Assembly: GCA_002422985.1 (NCBI GenBank)
Contig: DITZ01000107.1
Location: 1-35,367, forward strand
DNA length: 35,367 nucleotides
DNA from: Sphingomonadales bacterium UBA6171
Lineage (GTDB): Bacteria; Pseudomonadota; Alphaproteobacteria; Sphingomonadales; Sphingomonadaceae
Direction of reading: 5' to 3'
This document shows positions 22,185-29,711 of this stretch, piece after piece (positions within the stretch are counted from its first letter, which is position 1; every line of letters starts with the position of its first letter). Made by a program: the position numbers and the translations under genes. Under the pieces are notes generated by a model. It made no database searches, was not told where the DNA came from, and saw only the letters and a program-made list of their open reading frames with translations.

Positions 22185-23565
22185 GATTGCCCCGTTTCTT
22201 CATTCTCTGTATATCTTCCTGTGAAACCAGCACAATATCCTGCGCCCGCAGCCATTCCGGCGAACCGCGATCCAGCCCCGCCACCGCCGATCGCGCGGCA
22301 TTGTTGATGGCAAGCGGATCACCGCCCGTCAGGCTCAGCCGCTCCGCCGTTGCCAGCGCCGTGCGCGGCTTGTCACCCCGCCGCTCGTAAATCGTGCCCA
22401 GTTGCAGCCAGGCGAAGGGATTTTCCTTGTCCCGCGCGATGGCTGATCGCAGCACCTTTTCGGCTTCCGCCATCAGCGCGGCATTATCATCCCGTTCCCC
22501 CTGCAACACCAGCGCATGGCCCAGCATGGAGGCGATCAGCGGGTCCGTATCCGACGCCGCCACCGCGTTGCGCAAATCCGGCAGGGCATCGTTCACCCGG
22601 CCGGATTCCAGCAGAATCTGCCCGCGCAGCTCCATCAGATAGGGGTCGCGCGGCTCCACCTGCATCGCCGCCTCTATCTCTGCCAGCGCCAGATCGGCCT
22701 TGGATTGCTTGTGATAGGCATAGGCCCGCGCCACATGCGCGGGTTGCGAGCGATCAGCGGCCGGATAGGCGCGCAGCGTATCCTCCGGGTTGGAAAGATA
22801 GCCGATCAGCTTTGCCCGGATGCGCTGATAGCGCGCCTGCAATTTCGGATCCGCCCCCTTCTTCCAGTATGGCGAGCGTTCCAGCACATTTTCCAGCGCC
22901 GATATCCGCTCGCCAGACAAGGGGTGCGTGCGGTTATAGGCATTGTCCTGCGGGATCGCGAGCCGATACTCATCACCCTGCAACTGCCGGAAAAAGCTGA
23001 TCATGCCCACGCCGTCCACCCCGGCAGCCTCCAGAAAGCGCGCGCCCGCCTGATCGGTGCGGCTTTCCTGTTCGCGGCTGAAGGCCAGATATTTGCCTTG
23101 CGCTGCCTGCTGGCCCGCCATCATCGCCGCCATGCCGGCGTCGCCCGCACCGGCCGCGATCAGCGCCCCGGCGATCACCATGGAAAGCAGCGAGATGCTG
23201 GTGGCCGGGGCCGCGCCTTCATTGTTGCGGATGGCATGGCCGCCGGCGACATGGCCCAGTTCATGCGCCAGCACGCCCTGCACCTCGCGCACATCCTTGG
23301 CGGCAATCAACAGGCCGGAGAAGAAATAGACCTGCTGGCCCAGCGTGGCAAAGGCGTTGATCGAGCCGTCATTCACCAGCCCGACGTTAACGGCGCGCGG
23401 GTCCAGCCCGGCGGCTTCCTTCAGCGGTTTGCCGATATCCCGGAAAAATTCTTCGGTTTCCGCGTCCCGCAGCAGCGATTGCGCCTGCGCCGGCACCGCC
23501 AGCAGCTGCGACAGAATCAGCAGACCAAGGGCCGCGAAGGCCGGAAAGGCAGAAAGCGTCCGCAT
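22168..23565 (-). CDS. M48 metalloprotease with TPR repeats, BepA-like
   Basis: 465 residues. The signal peptide covers about 1-28 (LLILSQLLAVPAQAQS). The zinc peptidase motif is HELGH at 101-105 (AHELGHVAGGH) with a probable third ligand Glu in SREQESRTDQAGARF. The C-terminal half contains TPR-type helical repeats (AYHKQSKADLALAEIEAAMQVEPRDPYLMELRGQILLESG). BepA-type proteins act in the periplasm on stalled outer-membrane proteins such as LptD, consistent with the presence of bamD and ppiD elsewhere in this window. GAGG lies 6 nt before the ATG. It overlaps the dsbA-like gene. Confidence 0.9.
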   Translation of the reverse strand: MRTLSAFPAFAALGLLILSQLLAVPAQAQSLLRDAETEEFFRDIGKPLKEAAGLDPRAVNVGLVNDGSINAFATLGQQVYFFSGLLIAAKDVREVQGVLAHELGHVAGGHAIRNNEGAAPATSISLLSMVIAGALIAAGAGDAGMAAMMAGQQAAQGKYLAFSREQESRTDQAGARFLEAAGVDGVGMISFFRQLQGDEYRLAIPQDNAYNRTHPLSGERISALENVLERSPYWKKGADPKLQARYQRIRAKLIGYLSNPEDTLRAYPAADRSQPAHVARAYAYHKQSKADLALAEIEAAMQVEPRDPYLMELRGQILLESGRVNDALPDLRNAVAASDTDPLIASMLGHALVLQGERDDNAALMAEAEKVLRSAIARDKENPFAWLQLGTIYERRGDKPRTALATAERLSLTGGDPLAINNAARSAVAGLDRGSPEWLRAQDIVLVSQEDIQRMKKRGNRDRRG

Positions 23566-23664
23566 AAGGGCCTCGTCAGGGTTGCCGTGCCATCGGCCTG
23601 CTGTCTAGAGGGACGGCTGTCGGGAGGCTGAACAGCCACCGGGACTCAGGGCAAAGGGTGCAGA

Positions 23665-24378
23665 ATGAAGCTGATCGCGGGCAACTGGAAGATGAACGGC
23701 CTGAAGTCGGCGATGGCCGAGCTGGATGCGCTGATCGCCGCGCCGCCGATTCCGGGGGCGGAACTGCTGATCTGCCCGCCCGCCACGCTGCTGGCGGCCT
23801 TTGCGGCGCGCGCTGCCGGCAGCCTGATCGCCATCGGCGCACAGGATTGCCACGCCAGCGCCGCCGGCGCGCACACGGGCGATCTTTCCGCGCCGATGCT
23901 GGCCGATGCCGGGGCCACCCACATCATTGTCGGCCACAGCGAGCGGCGGACGGACCATCGGGAATCAGACGCGATCGTCCGCGCCAAGGCCGAAGCGGTG
24001 CTGGCCAGCGGCTGTGTCGCTATCCTGTGCATCGGCGAAACGCTGGCCGAGCGCGAGGCGGGCGAAACATTGGCGACACTATCCCGCCAGCTGTCCGGCT
24101 CCATGCCGGCCGGCGCCACGCCGGACCGGCTGGTCATCGCCTATGAACCGGTCTGGGCCATCGGCACCGGCCTCACCCCCACGCTGGCGCAGGTGGAGGA
24201 GGCGCATGACGCGATCCGCGCGCAGGCCGGTGCGGGCTATCATGTGCTCTATGGCGGCTCGGTCAAGCCCGACAATGCCGCCGGGCTGCTGGCGCTGCCC
24301 TCGGTTGGCGGCGCGCTGGTGGGCGGCGCGAGCCTGAAGGCCGCCGATTTTCTGGCCATTGCGAGGGCCGTGCCATGA
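23665..24378 (+). CDS. tpiA: Triosephosphate isomerase
   Basis: 237 residues. Interconverts dihydroxyacetone phosphate and glyceraldehyde-3-phosphate in glycolysis and gluconeogenesis. The active site is complete: K9 in AGNWKMNG, H91 in VGHSERR and E161 in AYEPVWAIGTG. The phosphate loop is YGGSVKPDN, and the end LVGGASLKAADF is conserved. Slightly shorter than the 250-residue norm but complete. Its TGA overlaps the trpG ATG (ATGATC at 24375), so tpiA is the first gene of the Trp/molybdopterin operon here. Confidence 0.97.
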   Translation: MKLIAGNWKMNGLKSAMAELDALIAAPPIPGAELLICPPATLLAAFAARAAGSLIAIGAQDCHASAAGAHTGDLSAPMLADAGATHIIVGHSERRTDHRESDAIVRAKAEAVLASGCVAILCIGETLAEREAGETLATLSRQLSGSMPAGATPDRLVIAYEPVWAIGTGLTPTLAQVEEAHDAIRAQAGAGYHVLYGGSVKPDNAAGLLALPSVGGALVGGASLKAADFLAIARAVP

Positions 24379-25007
24379 TCCTCATTATCGACAATTACGA
24401 TAGTTTCACTTTCAACCTCGTCCACTATCTCCTTGAACTGGGTGTGGAAGTTGAAGTTCGTCGCAATGATGCGCTCAGCGTGGAGGACGCGCTGGCGCTT
24501 GATCCGCAGGCCATATTGCTGTCGCCCGGCCCCTGCACGCCGAACGAGGCCGGCATCTGTCTGGACCTGATTGGCGCGGCCGCCGATCGCGCGCTGCCGC
24601 TGTTGGGCGTGTGTCTTGGCCATCAGGCGCTGGGGCAGGCGTTTCAGGGCCGGGTGGTGCGCGCGCCGAGCCTGATGCACGGCAAGACCTCACCCATTCT
24701 GCATCAAGGCCGGTCGGTGTTCGCCGGGCTGCCCAGCCCCTTTACTGCCACCCGCTATCACAGCCTGATTGTGGAGCGGGCGACCCTGCCGCCGGTGCTG
24801 GAAATCACGGCGGAAACGGCGGACGGCATCATCATGGGCCTGGCGCACCGCACGCTGCCGCTGCATGGCGTGCAGTTCCATCCGGAATCCATCGCGACCG
24901 AACATGGCCATCATTTGCTGGCCAATTTCCTTGATCTGGCGGGCATTGCGCATAAGGGGTGGGAAGGGCTTGGCCCCGGCGGCGCATTGACGGCCGCGCT
25001 GGCATGA
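24375..25007 (+). CDS. trpG: Anthranilate synthase component II (glutamine amidotransferase)
   Basis: 210 residues. Releases ammonia from glutamine for TrpE in the first committed step of tryptophan synthesis. The class I amidotransferase triad is C80 (LLGVCLGHQ), H169 and E171 (VQFHPES). The oxyanion loop is LSPGPCTPNEAG and the N-terminus is IDNYDSFTFNLVHYL. Its partner trpE is not adjacent but begins about 9.3 kb downstream at 34305. Overlaps tpiA and trpD at both ends. Confidence 0.96.
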   Translation: MILIIDNYDSFTFNLVHYLLELGVEVEVRRNDALSVEDALALDPQAILLSPGPCTPNEAGICLDLIGAAADRALPLLGVCLGHQALGQAFQGRVVRAPSLMHGKTSPILHQGRSVFAGLPSPFTATRYHSLIVERATLPPVLEITAETADGIIMGLAHRTLPLHGVQFHPESIATEHGHHLLANFLDLAGIAHKGWEGLGPGGALTAALA

Positions 25008-26005
25008 CCTTGCTGCCCGATCCGTCGGTGCCTTTGAGCACCGACGCCGCGACACAGGCTTTTGCGGCCATTCTGGATGGCCAGGTGGCGGACGACGCCA
25101 TCGCCCGCTTTCTGCTGCTGCTGGCGGATCGGGGCGAGACGGCCGGCGAAATCGCCGCCGCCGCCGCCGTGATGCGCGCACGGATGATGGCCATTGCCGC
25201 GCCGGCCGACGCCATCGACGTGTGCGGCACCGGCGGTGACGGGGCGCACAGCCTGAACATCTCCACTGCGGTCGCCTTTGTGGTGGCCGCCGCCGGCGTG
25301 CCGGTCGCCAAACATGGCAATCGCGCCGCCTCCTCCCGCTCTGGCGCGGCCGATGTGCTGGCGGCGCTCGGCTGGCATGCGGAACTGCCGCTTGACCGTA
25401 TCGAGGCGGGACTGGCGGAAGTGGGCATCATGTTCCTGCACGCGCAGCGGCACCATCCGGCGCTCGCGCGCATCGCGCCCATCCGCCGGGCGCTGGGGCG
25501 GCGGACGATCTTCAACCTGCTGGGGCCGCTCGCCAATCCGGCGCGGGTGAAGCGGCAGATGGTGGGGGTGTTCGCGCCGCAATGGCTGACCCCCATGGCC
25601 GAAGCCGGCGGGGCGCTGGGCGCGACCGACATGCTGCTGCTGCACGGTGGCGGGCTGGATGAAGTGGCGCTGCACGCATCGACCGACATGATCCGCTTTG
25701 GCAGTGGCGCGCTGCAACAGCTACAATTCAACCCGGCCGATATCGGCGTGGCGCTGCGCCCGCTGGCACTTCTGAAAGGCGGCGACCCGTATGAGAATGC
25801 CCTGGCTTTGAAGGCGTTGATGGCGGGTGTTGTGAACACGCCGCAGCTTCTGGCCTATCGGGATATTGTGGCGTTGAATGCCGCTGCCGCGCTGCTGCTC
25901 GCCGGGCGGGTGGCGGATATGGCCATGGGCTATGCGCTGGCCACCACCCTCATCAGCGATGGCGCGGCGGCAGACCGTCTCGCCCGTTTCCTCGCCTTCC
26001 GCTAA
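25004..26005 (+). CDS. trpD: Anthranilate phosphoribosyltransferase
   Basis: 333 residues, starting at ATG 25004, which overlaps the trpG stop (ATGA). Transfers phosphoribose from PRPP to anthranilate. The PRPP-binding glycine-rich loop is VCGTGGDGAHSLNIST, with the anthranilate side KHGNRAASSRSGAADVLAALG and PIRRALGRRTIFNLLGPLANPA. The C-terminal domain, with the ENALALKALMAG region, is intact. Encoded between trpG and trpC. Confidence 0.96.
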   Translation: MTLLPDPSVPLSTDAATQAFAAILDGQVADDAIARFLLLLADRGETAGEIAAAAAVMRARMMAIAAPADAIDVCGTGGDGAHSLNISTAVAFVVAAAGVPVAKHGNRAASSRSGAADVLAALGWHAELPLDRIEAGLAEVGIMFLHAQRHHPALARIAPIRRALGRRTIFNLLGPLANPARVKRQMVGVFAPQWLTPMAEAGGALGATDMLLLHGGGLDEVALHASTDMIRFGSGALQQLQFNPADIGVALRPLALLKGGDPYENALALKALMAGVVNTPQLLAYRDIVALNAAAALLLAGRVADMAMGYALATTLISDGAAADRLARFLAFR

Positions 26006-26014
26006 GGATATTTC

Positions 26015-26806
26015 ATGGCCGACCGTCTGCAACCGATATTGGACGCCAAGCGTGCGCATGTGTCCGCGCGCAAGGCCGTGAAACCGCACCGGTCGCTGAT
26101 GCCGGACGCGAACGGCCCAGTGCGCGGCTTTGCGCGTGCGCTGCTGGATGCGCGCGCGGCCGGACGCTTTGGCCTGATTGCAGAATGCAAGAAAGCCAGC
26201 CCGTCCAAAGGGCTGATACGGCAGGATTTTCACATTGCATCCATCGCCGCTGCCTATGCCGAAGGTGGCGCGACCTGCTTGTCTGTGCTGACGGACGAGC
26301 CCTATTTTCAGGGCAAGGATGCCTATCTGGCAGAGGCGCGCGCCGCGGCCCCCGCATTGCCGGCGCTGCGCAAGGATTTCATTGTCGATCGCTATCAACT
26401 GGCCGAATCCCGCGCGCTGGGGGCGGATGCCATCCTGCTGATTGTCGCGGCGCTGGACGATGCCCAGCTTGCGGACTTTGAGGCCGAGGCCATGGCGCTG
26501 GGACTGGATGTGCTGGTGGAGGTGCATGACGAAGCCGAGATGGACCGGGCGTTACGGCTGACGACGCCGCTGATTGGTGTGAACAACCGTAATCTCAAGA
26601 CGATGGCGGTCGATATTGACACCAGTTCCCGCCTGGCAGCGCGCGTTGGTGCCGAGCGGCTGGTGATCGCGGAATCCGGACTTTCCGGCCATGCGGATAT
26701 TCAGCGCCTGGCGGCCGGGGGCGTCACCAGCTTTCTGGTGGGCGAAAGCCTGATGCGGGAGGCCGATGTGGCCGCCGCCACCCGCCGGTTGCTGGGCACG
26801 GCATGA
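26015..26806 (+). CDS. trpC: Indole-3-glycerol phosphate synthase
   Basis: 263 residues, not fused to TrpF. Forms the indole ring from CdRP. Conserved IGPS segments: LIAECKKASPSKGLI, LSVLTDEPYFQG, LRKDFIVDRYQLAESRALGADAILLIVA, VEVHDEAEMDRAL, GVNNRNLKTM and IAESGL. The active-site K, E and N residues are present in these motifs. Starts 9 bp after trpD, with AAGGAT before the ATG, and overlaps moaC (ATGA at 26803). Confidence 0.96.
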   Translation: MADRLQPILDAKRAHVSARKAVKPHRSLMPDANGPVRGFARALLDARAAGRFGLIAECKKASPSKGLIRQDFHIASIAAAYAEGGATCLSVLTDEPYFQGKDAYLAEARAAAPALPALRKDFIVDRYQLAESRALGADAILLIVAALDDAQLADFEAEAMALGLDVLVEVHDEAEMDRALRLTTPLIGVNNRNLKTMAVDIDTSSRLAARVGAERLVIAESGLSGHADIQRLAAGGVTSFLVGESLMREADVAAATRRLLGTA

Positions 26807-27276
26807 GCCGGCTGACCCATCTTGATGCAGATGGCGCCGCCCATATGGTCGATGTGGGTGGCAAGGCGACGACGCAAAGGGAAGCGACGGCATCCGGGCG
26901 CATCAGCATGTCGGCCGCGGCGCGTGACGCCATTGCCGAAGCGCGGGTGAAAAAGGGCGATGTGCTGGCAACTGCGCGCATCGCCGGCATCATGGCCGCC
27001 AAGCGCACCGCCGATCTGGTGCCGCTGTGCCATCCGATTGCGATCAGTTCGGTATCGGTTGAGCTGGTGGTGGACGCGGCGGGCGTAACCGCCAGCGCCA
27101 GGGTGCGCACCACCGGGCCTACGGGCGTGGAGATGGAGGCGCTGACCGCCGTTTCGGTGGCGCTGCTCACCATCTATGACATGGCCAAGGCGCTGGACCG
27201 GGCGATGGTGATCGGCGACGTGCAACTGGTGGCCAAATCCGGCGGACGCTCTGGCGACTATCGCGCCGATGGCTGA
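26803..27276 (+). CDS. moaC: Cyclic pyranopterin monophosphate synthase
   Basis: 157 residues. Converts the 3',8-cyclo-GTP made by MoaA to cyclic pyranopterin monophosphate in molybdenum cofactor synthesis. Typical segments: LTHLDADGAAHMVDVGGKATTQREA, ATARIAGIMAAKRTADLVPLCHPIAIS and GPTGVEMEALTAVSVALLTIYDMAKALDR, ending VAKSGGRSGDY. Coupled to trpC at its start and overlapping moeA by 8 bp at its end. No moaA is present in the window. Confidence 0.96.
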   Translation: MSRLTHLDADGAAHMVDVGGKATTQREATASGRISMSAAARDAIAEARVKKGDVLATARIAGIMAAKRTADLVPLCHPIAISSVSVELVVDAAGVTASARVRTTGPTGVEMEALTAVSVALLTIYDMAKALDRAMVIGDVQLVAKSGGRSGDYRADG

Positions 27277-28465
27277 TCTGCTGCCGCTGGCGGATGCGCA
27301 GGCGCGCCTGCTGGCGCTCGCCGGGCTGACGGCTGTGGAGGAAGTGCCGCTGGGTGACGCGCTGCACCGCTGGCTGGCAGCATCGCTGACGGCGCAGCGC
27401 ACCCAGCCGGCCACGGATGTGAGCGCGATGGACGGCTGGGCGCTGCGCTTCGCCGATTGCGCCGCGCCGCTGCGCATCATCGGTGAATCGGCCGCCGGCC
27501 ACCCCTTTGCCGGCAGCGTGGGGGCAGGGGAGGCGGTGCGCATCTTCACCGGCGCCCATATGCCCGCCGGCGCGGATACGGTGGCGGTGCAGGAGGATAT
27601 GCGCGCCGACGGCGCAACGCTGCGCCGCGCCGCCCAAGGGCCGCCGGCCGCAGGCGCACATATCCGCCGGCGCGGGCAGGATTTTCTGAGTGGCGCGCCG
27701 ATTGCCGCCGAGGGACAACTGGTGACGGCGGCGCTGATCGGGCTGGCCGCCGCCGCCGGCCAGACGCATCTGCCGGTGCGCCGCCGGCCGCGTGTTGCCA
27801 TCATCGCCACCGGATCGGAACTGGTGGGCGTGGGCGAAACAGCCGGCCCCGGCCACATCATATCCTCCAACGGGCCAATGCTGGCCGCGATGCTGGCGGA
27901 TGCCGCGGTGGCCGACCATGGCATCGTCGCGGATTCGCTGGATGCGCTCTGCCTGGCGCTGGAAAGCGCCTGCGACAGCGCCGACATCGTCGTCACCATC
28001 GGTGGCGCGTCGGTGGGTGATCATGATCTGGTGCGCCCGGCGCTGGCGCGGATCGGCGCGGCGCTGGATTTCTGGCGCATTGCCATCCGGCCGGGCAAGC
28101 CGTTGCTGGCGGGGAAGCGCGGGGATGTGATCATCATCGGCCTGCCGGGCAATCCCGTGTCGGCCTATGTCTGCGCCCTGTTGTTTCTGCTGCCGCTGGT
28201 GCGCCATATGGCGGGCGCACCGCAACCGCTGCCGCGCGAAACCATGGCGATCGTCACCCGGCCGCTGCCGGCCAATGGCGCGCGCCGGGATTTCATGCGC
28301 GCCACGCTGGCAGACGCGGGCGGCGTGCTGCACGTCACACCCTTTGCCGCACAGGACAGCAGCATGCTGAGCCGTCTGGCAGCGGCTCACGCCCTGCTGG
28401 TGCGCCCCGAACAGGCACCGCCGGTGCCGGCCGGTGCATCCGTTCCGGTGCTAATCCTGGGATAG
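27269..28465 (+). CDS. moeA: Molybdopterin molybdenumtransferase MoeA
   Basis: 398 residues. Inserts molybdate into adenylylated molybdopterin. The N-terminal substrate domain contains SAMDGWALRF and VRIFTGAHMPAGADTVAVQEDM. The central domain has IIATGSELV, SSNGPMLAAML and the family signature TIGGASVGDHDLV. It closes with IRPGKPLLAGKRG, GLPGNPVSAYVCALLFLLPLVRHMAG and the C-terminal beta domain. The lexA promoter begins 5 bp after the stop. Confidence 0.96.
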   Translation: MADLLPLADAQARLLALAGLTAVEEVPLGDALHRWLAASLTAQRTQPATDVSAMDGWALRFADCAAPLRIIGESAAGHPFAGSVGAGEAVRIFTGAHMPAGADTVAVQEDMRADGATLRRAAQGPPAAGAHIRRRGQDFLSGAPIAAEGQLVTAALIGLAAAAGQTHLPVRRRPRVAIIATGSELVGVGETAGPGHIISSNGPMLAAMLADAAVADHGIVADSLDALCLALESACDSADIVVTIGGASVGDHDLVRPALARIGAALDFWRIAIRPGKPLLAGKRGDVIIIGLPGNPVSAYVCALLFLLPLVRHMAGAPQPLPRETMAIVTRPLPANGARRDFMRATLADAGGVLHVTPFAAQDSSMLSRLAAAHALLVRPEQAPPVPAGASVPVLILG

Positions 28466-28469
28466 GCGC

Positions 28470-28512
28470 TTGACCTGTTCCGCAAAGTTCGCTTAATGTT
28501 CTCACCATGTTC
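28470..28512 (+). promoter_or_regulatory. lexA promoter with four GTTC operator half-sites
   Basis: TTGACC (28470-28475) is 17 nt from TTAATG (28493-28498). GTTC occurs at 28477, 28487, 28498 and 28509. The last three are spaced 11 bp, forming two overlapping GTTC-N7-GTTC SOS boxes (GTTCGCTTAATGTTC, then GTTCTCACCATGTTC); the first is 10 bp away. One box covers the -10 element, so LexA would block its own promoter. Confidence 0.92.
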
Positions 28513-28532
28513 TACAGATGGCGAGCAAGGCG

Positions 28533-29204
28533 ATGCTGACTTCCAAGCAACATGAACTGCTGCTGTTCATCCACGACCGGCTGGCCGAAACCGGCGTCTC
28601 GCCATCGTTTGAGGAAATGAAGGATGCGCTGGACCTGAAATCCAAGTCCGGCGTGCACCGGCTGATCGGCGCGCTGGAGGAGCGGCACTTTCTGCGCCGC
28701 CTGCCCAACCGCGCCCGCGCGCTGGAGATCATGCGCCTGCCCGAAGACGCGATGCGCGCGAAGCCGGCCCCCGTGGCAGACCTGTCAGCCGCCCGGCGGG
28801 AGCGGGAGGCGCGCCATGATGCTCCCTCCATCTCGGTTCCTTTCGTCGGCCGCATCGCCGCCGGCCTGCCGATCGAGGCGATAGAGGATAGCGAGCAGAT
28901 CGCCGTCCCCACCGCGCTGTTGGGGCCGGGCGATCATTATGCGCTCCAGGTGGTGGGCGATTCGATGGTGGAGGCCGGCATCTTCGACGGTGATTTCGCC
29001 CTCATCCGCCGCGCAGAGGAAGCCCGCGACGGCGACATCATCGTCGCCCTCATCGACAATGCCGAGGCGACGCTGAAATATTTCCACCGGGAAAAAGGCA
29101 TGATCCGCCTGGACCCGGCCAACAGCCTCTACGAACCCCAACGCTATTTGCCGTCGCGCGTGAAAGTGCAGGGCAAGCTGGCAGGGCTGCTGCGCCGCTA
29201 CTAA
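28533..29204 (+). CDS. lexA: SOS response repressor LexA
   Basis: 223 residues from MLTSKQHELLLFIHDRLAETGVSPSFEEMKDALDLKSKSGVHRLIGALEER, the winged-helix DNA-binding domain of the alphaproteobacterial form. The ATG is followed directly by this conserved start, so the five extra codons from 28518 are unlikely. The cleavage site is A110-G111 in GRIAAGLPIE, and the serine/lysine dyad is S144 (VGDSMVEAGIFDGD) and K182 (ATLKYFHRE). RecA-stimulated self-cleavage derepresses DNA-damage genes; recN, a common target, lies downstream on the other strand. It autoregulates through the GTTC sites at 28477-28512. Confidence 0.97.
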   Translation: MLTSKQHELLLFIHDRLAETGVSPSFEEMKDALDLKSKSGVHRLIGALEERHFLRRLPNRARALEIMRLPEDAMRAKPAPVADLSAARREREARHDAPSISVPFVGRIAAGLPIEAIEDSEQIAVPTALLGPGDHYALQVVGDSMVEAGIFDGDFALIRRAEEARDGDIIVALIDNAEATLKYFHREKGMIRLDPANSLYEPQRYLPSRVKVQGKLAGLLRRY

Positions 29205-29246
29205 GCCGCTGTTAAGCGGGCCTGCTTCGCGGCCACCAGGATAGAG

Positions 29247-29272
29247 CCGGTGCGCTGTGCCGGTGCGCTGTG
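29247..29272 (+). repeat. 13-bp tandem duplication
   Basis: CCGGTGCGCTGTG occurs twice, head to tail, at 29247-29259 and 29260-29272. Confidence 0.85.
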
Positions 29273-29318
29273 CAGGAATGGTTCGGGCAGGGAAATGGCG
29301 TCTGGACTTCGGTTCATC

Positions 29319-29356
29319 GCGCCGCCGGTATGCACGCCGCCGGTATCCACGCCGCC
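29319..29356 (+). repeat. 15-bp tandem repeat, about 2.5 copies
   Basis: The unit CGCCGCCGGTATGCA, with small changes, appears two and a half times, giving CGCCGCCGGTAT followed by ACGCCGCCGGTAT and ACGCCGCC. Confidence 0.7.
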
Positions 29357-29421
29357 TGTTCTGATCGCCATGCCTGGCATGATCGCTGCACCTGTCAAAG
29401 TGCGATAACATCACCCTGCAT

Positions 29422-29509
29422 CGTCGCCCCGTGCCCGACACGGGGCAGGGCTTTGTGCTGCCGGGCGTGAGGCGGAGAAGCGCGGCCCCGTGTCGGGCAC
29501 GGCGCGACG
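29422..29509. repeat. 25-bp inverted repeat (REP-like)
   Basis: The 25 bp at 29422-29446 match the reverse complement of 29485-29509 at 24 of 25 positions, with 38 bp between. Each arm also contains its own short palindrome (CCCCGTG...CACGGGG), so the element can form either one long hairpin or two small ones. This is the architecture of a repetitive extragenic palindrome pair. Confidence 0.75.
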
Positions 29510-29588
29510 AGCGCGGTGTGGTGCGAAATCCTCCCTGTCTGGCTGGTCAATAGTGGCTGGCACTGGCCGACCTGCGCATTCAGGCCTT

Positions 29589-29649
29589 CCCATCCGGCCC
29601 GCCTTTCCAACCTTCCCATCCGGCCGCCCATCCGGCCGCCCATCCTGCC
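29589..29649 (+). repeat. CCCATCCGGCC repeats
   Basis: CCCATCCGGCC at 29589-29599, 29615-29625 and 29627-29637, and a variant CCCATCCTGCC at 29639-29649. The last three have a 12-bp period. Confidence 0.75.
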
Positions 29650-29711
29650 TTCCTGTCCGGCGTGCCGCCGGGCACCGCCTGCCTGACCGCAGGGTGCCGC
29701 AGCAGCCGGCG

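Larger units (their letters stand above)
29205..29711. other. Repeat-rich intergenic region between lexA and recN
   Basis: About 500 bp with no supported gene between the convergent lexA and recN. It contains a weak 5-bp hairpin after lexA (29206-29219), a 13-bp tandem duplication (29247-29272), a 15-bp tandem repeat (29319-29356), a long inverted repeat (29422-29509) and a 12-bp tandem repeat (29615-29649 plus an outlying copy at 29589). Open frames on both strands here encode only repeated low-complexity peptide. Confidence 0.6.

Noticed and set aside
29395..29643. Minus-strand frame MGGRMGGRMGRLERR in the lexA-recN gap
   Set aside because: Generated by the 12-bp CCATCCGGCC tandem repeat and the inverted repeat; no sign of selection as protein.
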